Origin: Chlorobiota bacterium
Lineage (GTDB): Bacteria; Bacteroidota; Bacteroidia; Bacteroidales; F082
Reading direction: 5' to 3'
Assembly (NCBI GenBank): GCA_013151215.1
Contig: JAADIS010000106.1
Span: forward strand, 1-33,374
DNA: 33,374 bases
The translations under genes were made by a program, and so were the position numbers. Under the pieces are notes generated by a model, which was given only the letters and a program-made list of their open reading frames with translations, did not search any database and was not told the DNA's origin. Shown here piece by piece: positions 24,489 through 33,144 of the stretch. Position 1 is the stretch's first letter. Every line of letters starts with the position of its first letter.

Positions 24489-25040
24489 ATGAAGACCGTT
24501 TTTTATAGCATAATATTCAGTTCATACCTGTTGTTTCCAAGTGCTTTGCCGGCTCAAAAGAAAGCAAACCTTGAGGGCATTGCCATCGGGGGAACTGCAC
24601 CTGAAATAGAACTTCCGACCGTTGACGGCGAGGTTTTCAGGCTTTCGCAATTAAGGGGGAAGTTGGTTCTCCTGGATTTCTGGGCTTCATGGTGCGCACC
24701 ATGCCGCAGGAAAATGCCTAGGCTGCTCGAAGTTTATGATAAGTATAAAAACACCGGTTTTGACGAGGGGGAAAAAGGTTTTGAGATAGTCCTGGTTTCC
24801 CTTGACAGAAACGATAATTATTGGAAATCAAGCATTAAAAAGGATAGTACGGGCATTCTGCTGAACGTGGGGGACATGAAGGGGTGGGATTGTGCTGCGG
24901 CAAAAAAGTATAATGTCAGGATAATCCCGTCAAGTGTGTTGCTGGACGGCAAAGGTAAAATTATAGCCATTGATTTAAGCCCCAAGGATTTGAGCAAAAA
25001 ACTAAAACGCTTGAAACGGGGTGGCTGGTTTTGGTTTTAA
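24489..25040 (+). CDS. TlpA/ResA-like exported thioredoxin-family protein
   Basis: 183 residues. Signal peptide ending near ALPAQ (about 23), so the mature protein works in the periplasm or, if retained, on the inner membrane. The thioredoxin fold is clear: GGTAPEIELPTVDGEVFRLS, then LVLLDFWASWCAPCRRKMPR with the redox pair Cys69/Cys72 in WCAPC, and the cis-proline at Pro147 in NVRIIPSSVLLDGKGKIIA. TlpA/ResA proteins reduce disulfides, often in cytochrome c maturation or other envelope proteins. The extra cysteine at 135 (WDCAAAKKY) is not part of the active site. The substrate is unknown. Confidence 0.9.
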   Translation: MKTVFYSIIFSSYLLFPSALPAQKKANLEGIAIGGTAPEIELPTVDGEVFRLSQLRGKLVLLDFWASWCAPCRRKMPRLLEVYDKYKNTGFDEGEKGFEIVLVSLDRNDNYWKSSIKKDSTGILLNVGDMKGWDCAAAKKYNVRIIPSSVLLDGKGKIIAIDLSPKDLSKKLKRLKRGGWFWF

Positions 25041-25152
25041 TCCCCGGTGCGAATAAGCCTTGCGGCATATTAAAAAGCCATTGGTATCCTGTATAATAAA
25101 GATAGCATCTTTCTGGAAGGTGGCTTCGAAGTGCCCGCAACAAACACGACGA

Positions 25153-25497
25153 TTACCGAAGCACATACCTTGCCCGGTCTTTAAGTGCAATAAGGTTTTT
25201 AATGATAAGTTCTTTTTGCTCATCGTCAACAAGAGAGCTTTTGTACGTACAGCCAAGGGCATCTGCCAAATCACTAAGCCCTTCGTCAGTGTCAGGATAT
25301 TCTTGTCCGTTATATTTGTATACGCATGCGGCACCTGTTTCGCAACATACCTCCACGTTTTTCTCTGAACCGCAGTTAAGAATTTCGTTCATGTCTTGCT
25401 GCTCGCAGCTTTCGGTTGCCGCAGTCTGGCAAGCCGAAGCAAGGAACGATATAGAGGCTATAATAGTACTGGCTACAAACATTTTTAACAGTTTCAT
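25153..25497 (-). CDS. Small cysteine-rich lipoprotein
   Basis: 114 residues. The hydrophobic N-terminus with FLASAC makes Cys23 the lipidation site. The mature part contains Cys31, 42, 51, 52, 58 and 83, so up to three disulfides in the periplasm. It is acidic in the middle (PDTDEGLSDLADALGC) with a basic helical end. I do not recognise the family. It converges with the thioredoxin-like gene, whose product could in principle reduce it, but no link is demonstrated. A -7 match lies at 25538-25545. Confidence 0.7.
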   Translation of the reverse strand: MKLLKMFVASTIIASISFLASACQTAATESCEQQDMNEILNCGSEKNVEVCCETGAACVYKYNGQEYPDTDEGLSDLADALGCTYKSSLVDDEQKELIIKNLIALKDRARYVLR

Positions 25498-25537
25498 TAT
25501 TTTATTGATTACTTGATGAATACTCGAAATCCAGCAA

Positions 25538-25545
25538 CAAAATTA
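25538..25545 (-). promoter_or_regulatory. -7 element of the cysteine-rich lipoprotein gene
   Basis: TAATTTTG on the minus strand (TAnnTTTG); leader about 35 bases. Confidence 0.4.
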
Positions 25546-25698
25546 AATCTTTTTTGATAAACTGCATAAATAATTCATAAATTATGAGGGCACAGTATTT
25601 TAGCCTGATCAATTCATAAAAAAATGACATTGTTTTGGCATTGACCCGCTGCTGAACAAAAAATATTTTTTATTTTTACAATAATTAAAGCTAATCCG

Positions 25699-26157
25699 AT
25701 GATTATAAAATTAATAGAACTTTTACGGGTATCCGGAACTGCCGCCGGGGTGTTTTTGGCATACTATCTTGGTAAAACGCCACAGGAAGTATTAAGTATC
25801 ATGAGTGTTTGGGTAATAGTTTCAATAGCAGGAACCTCTGGTATCGAGAGTTTGTTTTTTGGAAATCTGACAGCTAAAGAAAAAGGGTTTGAACAAGGGA
25901 GCAACTACCAAATACAATCTGCTATTGCCCTGTTGTCGTATGCAGCAGTAGCATTGTTGGTGTTTTTATTAAAATGGGGGACATCTGCTGAACTTACGAT
26001 TGTTGTTGCGTTCTTGTTTTTTATGCTTTTTTCGGCGGCAAATCATACTCGATCAATTATTGTGGACAAGAACTACAAATGGGCAAACCTTAACAGGCCT
26101 TTTCTTTCAGCAATGTTAATTGCAGTTTTCTGGTGGCCGGTAGTGGCGAGTTTTTGA
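25699..26157 (+). CDS. Small integral membrane protein of unknown function
   Basis: 152 residues with about four hydrophobic helices: SGTAAGVFLAYYL, IMSVWVIVSIAGTSGIESLF, IQSAIALLSYAAVALLVFLL with TIVVAFLFFMLFSAA, and FLSAMLIAVFWWPVVASF. There is no signal peptide beyond the first helix. The loop FFGNLTAKEKGFEQGSNYQI is reminiscent of DUF6790-type proteins, but I am not sure of that assignment. Neighbouring genes give no functional hint: it is convergent with the AsmA-like gene. Confidence 0.7.
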   Translation: MIIKLIELLRVSGTAAGVFLAYYLGKTPQEVLSIMSVWVIVSIAGTSGIESLFFGNLTAKEKGFEQGSNYQIQSAIALLSYAAVALLVFLLKWGTSAELTIVVAFLFFMLFSAANHTRSIIVDKNYKWANLNRPFLSAMLIAVFWWPVVASF

Positions 26158-26201
26158 TTATAAGCTCTTTTTTTTAAACGAGCTCTCTCAAGAATTATAA
26201 A

Positions 26202-29200
26202 TTAATCAGAATCAGTGCTATAGTGTATGTTTTTGGGGAAGAAGATGAAATCGAGCATCTTTTTTTGCACCCTTATCTTGTTCATCATCTTATCACGCTC
26301 CTCCCTGCTGTCCCTCGCAACCTTCGATTTATCTCCTTTGACGACATACTTGATTTTTTGGGAGTTTTTCTTTAATGTCCCCTTGTCTATTTCCTCTCCC
26401 GACTTGTCTTGCTTTTTGTTTCTTTTCTTCGATTTCCCGAAAAGGATGTTGCTCAAGTGCAGCTCAAGGTGGTACTCGCTGTCGCCATCCAAGCTTTGCA
26501 TCCCGAATGCCGCTATATCAATTGCATTGCTTACAATATCCGTTCGGGGGACGTAAAGCTTGTTCTTAAACATGAAAATATTGCTCCTCAGGGTCTTGAA
26601 CTGTATATTGTCGAGTTCCTTTATACTGGTGAATTTTGCGATTTGCCGAGCCGGGGCATAATTATAAACACCGCCTTTCTCCAGCGTTAGATCGCCGCTA
26701 ACCATCATTTTGTCAATCAAAACGGAATCATCTATCGGGATAAACGTATTTAAGTCGGTTGTTAACAAGCCGCTAATGTTTTTGGAAGTAATAAGCGAGT
26801 CCATTCCGAAATTATCCATATCCCTAAGCAGTGTCCTGATATTCATGTTTTGAATTCTGCTGTGCACGGAAACCGATTGAGTACCGTCATCCCTTATTTT
26901 ATAATTCAAAGAGTTGTTCATTTCACCTTCAAATACCCTGAACTTAAATTTGTCCACAACGTAAGAACTGTCAGTAAGTTTAAATAGCGTTGATATATCG
27001 TTGATGTGAAGGCGGTTGATGTGAAAGCCTTCAATAGTTGATGAATCAACGATAAAACTTTTTACGGTAGCAGAACCATGAACCAGGAATGTCCAGTTTC
27101 TTGCTTCGGCGGCGGTGCCCGTATCGTTTGAAGGAATAGTTTCTTTTCCAGTCTTTGTTGGCCCAATAGCCATCAGCTGCTTAAAATCATCGAATATGAC
27201 ATCGCCAATCTTTATATGGGTATTGACATACAGTTCCTCGTTTTTATTTAAAACAACGGCTTTATAAATATTCCGTATGAGGCTGGAATCCATTTCAAGT
27301 TTCAAACCCTTGTAAGTTGCCGAAAGATCATCAATATTCAGTATGTCGTTTTTAAGGCTTATCCGGGCCGAAACGCTATCAATATCCATTATGGAATCAG
27401 GAAATGCAAGAGAAACATCTTTGAGGGCAATATCTAAGTCGCTGTTTTCGAAAAGCAGGGGAAATAGTTGAAGGTCCAATGAATCGGCATGGATTTTTCC
27501 TTTCGATATAATGCTGAGCTCAATAAGCCCTGCCATGTTTTTAATCACCGTGTCGGGCAAAAAGGACTTCAAATCATCAAGCTTAATAACTATATTTGAT
27601 TTGATGTCAAACTCGGGGGTTTCGAGGTTTTTTATTTTCCCTGACCCAATAAGTTGGTTTTCTCCGCTTTGAAGCCTTAACGAAAGTATGTCGGCCCTCA
27701 ACTTCCCGGGATCCGCAAGTTTACCGGAAAGCATTAGGGATAGTGAACTGTTTTGCAGGTTGAGGTTTAGTGCTTCGGACTTCAGGCTCAATTTATCGAT
27801 TGTGATTTTTTTATCCCCCGGTTTTTCGGAAGTAAAACTCATTGCGGCATTAAAGCCCTCCATTTTCAGCGAATCGCTCAGAATAGCAGACACCTCCCTG
27901 ACATTCACCGATATAGTACTGTTTTCCAAAATATAATCAGCATAATCGTCGGGGATTTTTTGTTGAAGGACACCTTTTGTTTTTATAGTAGCAGCAATAT
28001 TGCCCTCAATGTTTTGGGCCAGGCTGTACGGGATGAAGGTTTCGAGTTCCCTCAGGTTTATATCAAGGTTTGAGCTGAGCCTATAACGTGGTTTTCGAAA
28101 ACCGTCGATTTTTCCTTCGAGATGCGCATGGCTTTTTGACGAAACAATATCAAGATTGATAATATTGGTGACAGCCTCGCTCAAATCCGGTTTTTCACCA
28201 CTGTTAAGCTTAAGCCTTAAGTTCATAGTATCTATCGCGGGATAAGCGGCAGTTTGAAGCCTGATATTTCTGAAAGCGACATCGGCATTAAGCGTGGGCA
28301 GCAAAGTTGAATCGGCATATTTACCTTTTATTGCGGCAGAAAAGTCCATCATTCCCCCGATATTTATTATTCCATAGTCTTCGAGATAACTTTTTGGGAC
28401 ATACTTTTTTAAAATATCGAAATCCAATGTCTTTGCCTCGACACCGGCGTCAATTGAAAGCGTGTCGCCTAAGCTGAAAACCCCCTTAACCCCCAAATTA
28501 ATCCCCTCGCTAATTATCGACAGTTTTTTAATCCTTACTTTATTGTTCTCATATCTTATGTCGAAATTAACGGCACACGACTCCATTTGATCAATTCTAG
28601 TTTCCTTGAAAGAGCAGTGGCTTAGCACAAAACCACCCTTGGCCTTTCCTGAATAAACAGAGTTTTTGACTTTGGCTTTTATGCCAATTTCCGGGATAAA
28701 AACCTGGCCCCCGCTCAAGCTAAGGCTGTCGTAATAATTAATATGAATGTTTTTAATCTTAAACTTCTCGGTACTGAGATCAAGGGGAAACGCGGCTTTT
28801 TCGTTGGTGGTCCCGGGCACGGTATCGGCAAAGGCTTTAAGAAGGAAGTCGATATTTGGTTTTCCGTTCTTATCAGTGATATAATCAAAATCCAGGCCTG
28901 AAATTTCCAATTTGCTTATCGCATAGATTCCATTTATCAAATCCCTGGAGTCAAGGCTCAACTTTAAGCTTTTGATAAAGAATAGAGTATCAGCATTTTG
29001 GCTATTAGGGTCACCTATCCAAAAATCGTTTATCTCGGCACTGAGCCGCGGAAAAGAGAATAAAGGAATTAGGGAAACATTGCCGATTGACATAGGTGCG
29101 CTTATCTCGTCCTCCAGTTTTTCCATGGTAAAAGAAGCCAGTTTATCTTCATAAATTTTAGCCACAACTACCAACAAGAGCATAAAAAGAATAACTGAAA

Positions 29201-29246
29201 GAGTAAAAATACCTATAATTCTCAGCAATTTTTTCAGAATCTTCAT
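26202..29246 (-). CDS. AsmA-family (AsmA-like) envelope protein
   Basis: 1014 residues. A single N-terminal membrane helix (about 8-30, IIGIFTLSVILFMLLLVVVA) anchors the protein in the inner membrane, followed by the AsmA signature region MEKLEDEISAPMSIGNVSLI. The rest is a very long run of short beta strands with repeated ...L.D..L.... patterns; the C-terminal region around DLTLEKGGVYNYAPARQIAK and TDIVSNAIDIAAFGMQSLDG matches the AsmA_2 domain. AsmA/TamB/YhdP-like proteins form long grooved rods thought to carry phospholipid between membranes. It ends in a Lys-rich tail. Single gene with its own -7 element at 29300-29307. Confidence 0.88.
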   Translation of the reverse strand: MKILKKLLRIIGIFTLSVILFMLLLVVVAKIYEDKLASFTMEKLEDEISAPMSIGNVSLIPLFSFPRLSAEINDFWIGDPNSQNADTLFFIKSLKLSLDSRDLINGIYAISKLEISGLDFDYITDKNGKPNIDFLLKAFADTVPGTTNEKAAFPLDLSTEKFKIKNIHINYYDSLSLSGGQVFIPEIGIKAKVKNSVYSGKAKGGFVLSHCSFKETRIDQMESCAVNFDIRYENNKVRIKKLSIISEGINLGVKGVFSLGDTLSIDAGVEAKTLDFDILKKYVPKSYLEDYGIINIGGMMDFSAAIKGKYADSTLLPTLNADVAFRNIRLQTAAYPAIDTMNLRLKLNSGEKPDLSEAVTNIINLDIVSSKSHAHLEGKIDGFRKPRYRLSSNLDINLRELETFIPYSLAQNIEGNIAATIKTKGVLQQKIPDDYADYILENSTISVNVREVSAILSDSLKMEGFNAAMSFTSEKPGDKKITIDKLSLKSEALNLNLQNSSLSLMLSGKLADPGKLRADILSLRLQSGENQLIGSGKIKNLETPEFDIKSNIVIKLDDLKSFLPDTVIKNMAGLIELSIISKGKIHADSLDLQLFPLLFENSDLDIALKDVSLAFPDSIMDIDSVSARISLKNDILNIDDLSATYKGLKLEMDSSLIRNIYKAVVLNKNEELYVNTHIKIGDVIFDDFKQLMAIGPTKTGKETIPSNDTGTAAEARNWTFLVHGSATVKSFIVDSSTIEGFHINRLHINDISTLFKLTDSSYVVDKFKFRVFEGEMNNSLNYKIRDDGTQSVSVHSRIQNMNIRTLLRDMDNFGMDSLITSKNISGLLTTDLNTFIPIDDSVLIDKMMVSGDLTLEKGGVYNYAPARQIAKFTSIKELDNIQFKTLRSNIFMFKNKLYVPRTDIVSNAIDIAAFGMQSLDGDSEYHLELHLSNILFGKSKKRNKKQDKSGEEIDKGTLKKNSQKIKYVVKGDKSKVARDSREERDKMMNKIRVQKKMLDFIFFPKNIHYSTDSD

Positions 29247-29621
29247 ACTTTGGTTTTTATTTTGTTCTGTCAGAGATTATCCTCTCTTTCAACCACAGAC
29301 AAATGTAGAATAAATTTTGGAGAAGTGGGGCCAGGCAGGCTTATCGAAAATTGGTAGCGGGATTTAATGTCAACAAGTTGTTTTAGCCTTGAACTAAAGT
29401 AATTCTTATGGTTATTTGTAGTAAAGCCCTATAAAAAGTAGGATATAAGATAATTAGTAAAGTGTGATGAGGATAAAGTAAAGTAGAGTTAAAAACCGTC
29501 CACTAAACTGTCCACTATTAAAATTAATATATCTTTATGGCTTAATAATAATATCGCTGTTGAAGTTAGAAGACTTAATCAGCAAAAATTAGTCAATAGT
29601 AAATACCATGGTCTTGAAGAT
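29247..29621. other. Spacer leading into the AT-rich accessory region
   Basis: Contains the AsmA-like promoter, the direct repeat GTCCACTA (29498-29505 and 29510-29517), and from 29493 a frame continuous with the next gene but without a usual start codon (see that gene). Base composition turns clearly more AT-rich from about 29400 onward. Confidence 0.5.
29300..29307 (-). promoter_or_regulatory. -7 element of the AsmA-like gene
   Basis: TACATTTG on the minus strand (TAnnTTTG); leader about 48 bases. Confidence 0.45.
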
Positions 29622-30161
29622 ATGCATTTCAAACTTGTTCAAAAGTTTACAAATATTCTTAAAGAGTTTGAAATTGATGATTATGATCAAACAATAATAG
29701 TTTCTGTTTCGTACGGCCGACCATTAAAATTAAATTCAAGATTTTTTAAACAAATTAAAGAAGAGATTCAAACCCATTTTCCTTTACTCAATAAAGAATT
29801 ATCCATACAAATTCACATCAACCTCGAAATAAGATTATGGAGGTCTGATCAAAAACTTAATAAATCCATAATACTTGGGACTGCTAAGGATTATGATTCA
29901 GGAGGTTTCATAGTTTCAGAAATATATAAAAACCTCAAACTTATTATACCTGAGAAGGAAGAGAAAATAAAGAAATACCATAGTGATTTTAAAGAGAGGT
30001 GGCTAGTTCTGGTAGATTATATTGGGTATGGTTTAGATACAATTGACATACAACAATTGAATAGTGTTCCTAAGATTAAAACTATCTTTTACAAGGTGAT
30101 ATTAGTTTCTCCTTTGGATATTACAAGAGTTGTTGAGGTTGAGATAGAACAATGCCTTTAA
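29622..30161 (+). CDS. Hypothetical protein, possibly truncated at its 5' end
   Basis: 179 residues from the ATG at 29622. No signal peptide or membrane helix. Lys/Ile/Glu rich, predicted mixed alpha/beta, with YDQTIIVSVSYGRPLKLNSR, IQIHINLEIRLWRSDQKLNK and a C-terminal WLVLVDYIGYGLDTIDIQQL. I do not recognise the family. The same frame is open for another 43 codons upstream, to 29493, with coherent-looking sequence (NNNIAVEVRRLNQQKLVNSK) but no ATG, GTG or TTG, so the gene may have lost its true start. Codon use is AT-rich, unlike the genes to the left, which suggests horizontal acquisition. Confidence 0.6.
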   Translation: MHFKLVQKFTNILKEFEIDDYDQTIIVSVSYGRPLKLNSRFFKQIKEEIQTHFPLLNKELSIQIHINLEIRLWRSDQKLNKSIILGTAKDYDSGGFIVSEIYKNLKLIIPEKEEKIKKYHSDFKERWLVLVDYIGYGLDTIDIQQLNSVPKIKTIFYKVILVSPLDITRVVEVEIEQCL

Positions 30162-30224
30162 TGAGTTCTTGAGATACTTTTGTCTGATTTATTGGTAGGG
30201 TTGGAATGTGAGTTTGTAATAATG

Positions 30225-30272
30225 CAACACAATACACTTAAAGTCATACAACACCATATACTTAAAATGATA
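30225..30272 (+). repeat. Two 24-bp direct repeats upstream of the antitoxin gene
   Basis: Units 30225-30248 and 30249-30272 match at 20 of 24 positions (CAACACAATACACTTAAAG start in the first). The core ACTTAAAATGA appears again at 30296-30306. Located 130-175 bases before the ATG of the AbiEi-like gene, a plausible site for autoregulation. Confidence 0.55.
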
Positions 30273-30373
30273 CAAGAAAGACTACTGGAAATGTAACTTA
30301 AAATGAAGTTATTAAGTATATGTCAAGTAATCTAACAAATGCCAATAAATTAGGTTTATTGGAAGATGTTAGA

Positions 30374-30381
30374 TATATTTG
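30374..30381 (+). promoter_or_regulatory. -7 element of the AbiE-type operon
   Basis: TATATTTG matches TAnnTTTG and gives a leader of about 13 bases to the ATG at 30401. Confidence 0.45.
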
Positions 30382-30400
30382 TGCCACTATTAGATAATCA

Positions 30401-31219
30401 ATGAATAAAGAGAGAGAAATAGCAAGAACCCTTAAAGAGGTTTATAAAGGTAAGGAGACCATATCTCGTGAAGAACTTAAAGAGTATTTTATAAGTATAA
30501 ACCCAAATATAACTCCTGAAGCCATAAGAAATAGAATATACCATCTTGTTAGGTTTGGTACTTTCTATGCTATTACAAATAACCTATATGCATTTAGTAA
30601 CAAACAAAAATGGAGTCCAAACATTGATGATAAAATAGTATCTATTTGGGAGAATACATCAATTGAGTTTGCCCAAAATGAGTTTTGTTTTTGGACAACA
30701 AAATGGTATAATGAATTTACTAACCTACAAGCATTTAATGAAATTATTGTTATTGAAGTTGATGGGATTGTTGCTGAGTCATTTTATCATAAACTTGCAG
30801 TCAACTTGGTAAATGTTTATTATCAGCCCAATGAAAAAGAGATTGAATATTATATTACAACTAAAGATCTCTCATGCGTAATCAGGCCGATAATAACCCG
30901 GGCTCCCATTATTAAACAGGACACGTCCCCTGCTACAAAACGTTCAGCAAACCACCGTGCTGAAAGCCCTCCAATATCAAAACTAGAGAAATTATTGACT
31001 GATCTATATTACGATAAAAACTTGCTTATACCATGGAAATATGAGGAAGTAAATATTTGGCAAACGGTTTTTAACAAATACAATCTTAACTTCAGTATAA
31101 TATATAATTATGCAAAAAGAAGGGATAGTTCAGTAAAAATATTTGATTTTATCCTTAACAATGTAACTAACTTACCCAATGATATTATTAGATACCTTCA
31201 AGAAAGAAGAAATACTTAA
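30401..31219 (+). CDS. DUF6577-type AbiEi-like antitoxin
   Basis: 272 residues. The N-terminal 65 or so form a winged-helix-like DNA-binding region (KETISREELKEYFISINPNI, AIRNRIYHLVRFGTFYAITN). The middle, IWENTSIEFAQNEFCFWTTK with WYNEFTNLQ, and the closing ISKLEKLLTDLYYDKNLLIP and FSIIYNYAKRRDSSVKIFDF follow the DUF6577 pattern. In Bacteroidota such genes precede AbiEii nucleotidyltransferase toxins and are treated as AbiEi-like antitoxins and autorepressors of type IV toxin-antitoxin systems. Its last 41 bases overlap the toxin gene. A linker at about residues 164-195 (KQDTSPATKRSANHRAESPP) is more GC-rich than its surroundings. Confidence 0.75.
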   Translation: MNKEREIARTLKEVYKGKETISREELKEYFISINPNITPEAIRNRIYHLVRFGTFYAITNNLYAFSNKQKWSPNIDDKIVSIWENTSIEFAQNEFCFWTTKWYNEFTNLQAFNEIIVIEVDGIVAESFYHKLAVNLVNVYYQPNEKEIEYYITTKDLSCVIRPIITRAPIIKQDTSPATKRSANHRAESPPISKLEKLLTDLYYDKNLLIPWKYEEVNIWQTVFNKYNLNFSIIYNYAKRRDSSVKIFDFILNNVTNLPNDIIRYLQERRNT

Positions 31220-32269
31220 TTCCACACAGAGGTTTGAAAAAGGAGATCCCTCAATAGTTGAATTAGTTGTTCATGCATTTTATTTGCTTGAAAAATTAGC
31301 CATAAATAAACTTGACTTTTTTTTTAAAGGAGGAACCGCACTGATGTTGTATTTAGACCCTCCAACAAGGTTTTCTACTGATATAGATATTATTACTCTG
31401 GAGACAAGGGAAAGAATAGAGAGTATATTGGATAAAATATGCGAACAAGAAGTGTTTTTAAGTTGGGAATTAGAAGAACATAGAAGTTATAAGGAGGGCA
31501 TACCCAAAGCTCATTATAAACTTTTCTTTAATTCCAGCCTTAAAAATGATCAACGAGAGATATTATTAGATATATTGTTTGAAGAGAATGTATATCCTGT
31601 TATTGAATTACATGAAATCAATCTTGATTTTATAATACATGACGATGAGCCGATTAAAATAAAAGTGCCTCCATCAGATGCATTATTGGGTGATAAACTT
31701 ACTGCCTTTGCCCCTGGTACAACAGGTATTGGGTTCAATAAGAATAAGGGTAGGGATATAATAAAACAAGTTTTTGATATAGGCAGCCTTTTTGACAAAT
31801 TAGAAAATATTATACTTGTCAAAGACACGTTTTTGAAGATTTCAGAAAAAGAAATTACATACAGAAAATTAGATATTGATTTAATAGAGATTGCTAAAGA
31901 TGTACTGAAGATGTACTGAAAACAAGTATTTTATTTGGGAAAATCATTCGAAATAAAATAGATAAAGACGAAGAAGAAGTTGCAATTGAAATAAGAACTG
32001 CATTGATGGCTTTTCGGCCTTTTACAACATCAAGAACAGTATATACAATTGATAGTCTTTTGTTAGATGCCTCCATTGCATCATATCTTACAGCATTAAT
32101 TTCAACCAACAATGCAAAGGGCTTTAAGGAGTTTGATGGAAATCTAACTAAACAAAAAGATTATTGCTTTGAGGAACCAGACCTAAACTTTCTTAATCGA
32201 TTTGCTCGATTTCCAAATGGTACTTTATATTATTTAAAGAAGGCTCATGAATTACTTTTACATACATAA
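31179..32269 (+). pseudogene. AbiEii/AbiGii toxin, frameshifted by an 11-bp tandem duplication
   Basis: The N-terminal frame gives 246 residues (stop 31917-31919) with the nucleotidyltransferase motifs FFFKGGTALMLYLDPPTRFS and TDIDIITLE, that is GGTAL followed by R.S.DID, and the later PPSDALLGDKLTAF with the motif III/IV Lys. The 11-mer GATGTACTGAA is present twice in tandem at 31899-31920. Removing one copy fuses the frame to the rest, running to the stop at 32267-32269 and giving 359 residues, with a continuation (LMAFRPFTTSRTVYTIDSLL, LDASIASYLTALIS) typical of the AbiEii C-terminal part. The active-site half is intact, so a shortened product could be made. AbiEii proteins transfer nucleotides to tRNA or other targets and cause growth arrest. 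The 3' end is 12 bases from the HsdR remnant. Confidence 0.85.
31897..31920 (+). repeat. Perfect tandem duplication of an 11-mer inside the toxin gene
   Basis: GATGTACTGAA at 31899-31909 and 31910-31920. An 11-base unit shifts the reading frame and creates the TGA at 31917-31919. Slippage back to one copy would restore the long frame. Confidence 0.9.
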
Positions 32270-32281
32270 TCTGCTAGTTTT

Positions 32282-33144
32282 ATGACCTACGACTATTCAG
32301 AAGATAAACTCATCGAACAAACAGCCATCAAGTTGTTTAAAGACCTTAAATGGAATACTGCTAATGTGTATCATGGAGAAACATTTGGTAAAGACGGAAC
32401 ACTAGGTCGTAACTCAGAAGCGGATATAATACTATCGGGTCGTTTCTTTGATGCTATCCCGGATTGCCTGAGCAGGCATATTTTAACGCTTACGAATTAA
32501 TTACTTCCGAAACATCAACAAAGTTATTGGCAGAAGTTAACTATGAAAAATATAATCTGCCTAGAGATGGTATTCCGGTTACATATAAAAATGAAAAGGG
32601 TGAGATAATACGCAATAGAAAACTGGAAACAGCATACGATCACACCCTAAGTGACTATAAAGATGTTATTCCTAAATTATTTCATCATAATGCATTTATT
32701 ATTCTAAGTAATGGACTTGACAGTAAGATAGGCTCACTTACATCAGGTAATTTTACAGTACCAAATCAGCTGTTAATTAAGTCACCAAAAGCGAATAATA
32801 ATAAAGTAAACCTTCTTGTTAACACCTCTATATTTGATGTCAAATCTTCTTTACCTCACAAAAATAAGATAGTGAGTAATAATGGACTTCGGTTTTACTC
32901 GTTGCCTACAGCCCTGACAGCCTGTTCTGAAAGGTTCTTTTATCAAAGTCCAGACGATGCCAGAACAGCATTATTAATGATAAGAGATGCATACAACTCA
33001 CTTTCGATTGAAGGATATAGGGTAAACCCCGAAATAATTGAAAGGGTAAGGAGTGGAGATTGGAATCCTGAAGGAAATGAAAATGATAAAAATAATGTTA
33101 ATGCCATTGCAGCACGTGGTTATTGGATGCTTTTCAGGCAGTAA
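32282..33144 (+). pseudogene. Chimeric remnant: HsdR pieces, AbiEi-like stretch and Fic N-terminus
   Basis: The first frame (32282-32500) starts like a type I restriction subunit R: MTYDYSEDKLIEQTAIKLF ... GETFGKDGTLGRNSEADIIL. A likely one-base loss in GGATTGCC near 32464 shifts it into the next frame (32464-33144), which continues HsdR-like: LPEQAYFNAYELI, LPRDGIPVTYKNEKGEIIRN, then jumps to YDHTLSDYKDVIPKLFHHNA and FIILSNGLDSKIGS. The part with the PD-(D/E)xK nuclease residues is missing between them. From about 32743 a different stretch follows (NKVNLLVNTSIFDVKSSLPH, LRFYSLPTALTACSERFFYQ) that I take as AbiEi-like with low certainty, and from about 32986 the start of a Fic protein (LSIEGYRVNPEIIERVRSGD, NAIAARGYWMLFRQ) without the HPFxxGNGR core. 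No part is functional as a known enzyme. Confidence 0.75.

Noticed and set aside
29498-29517. GTCCACTA direct repeat as an integration site
   Set aside because: Only two 8-base copies with a 12-base period, no integrase gene and no second copy at the other end of the AT-rich region in this window.
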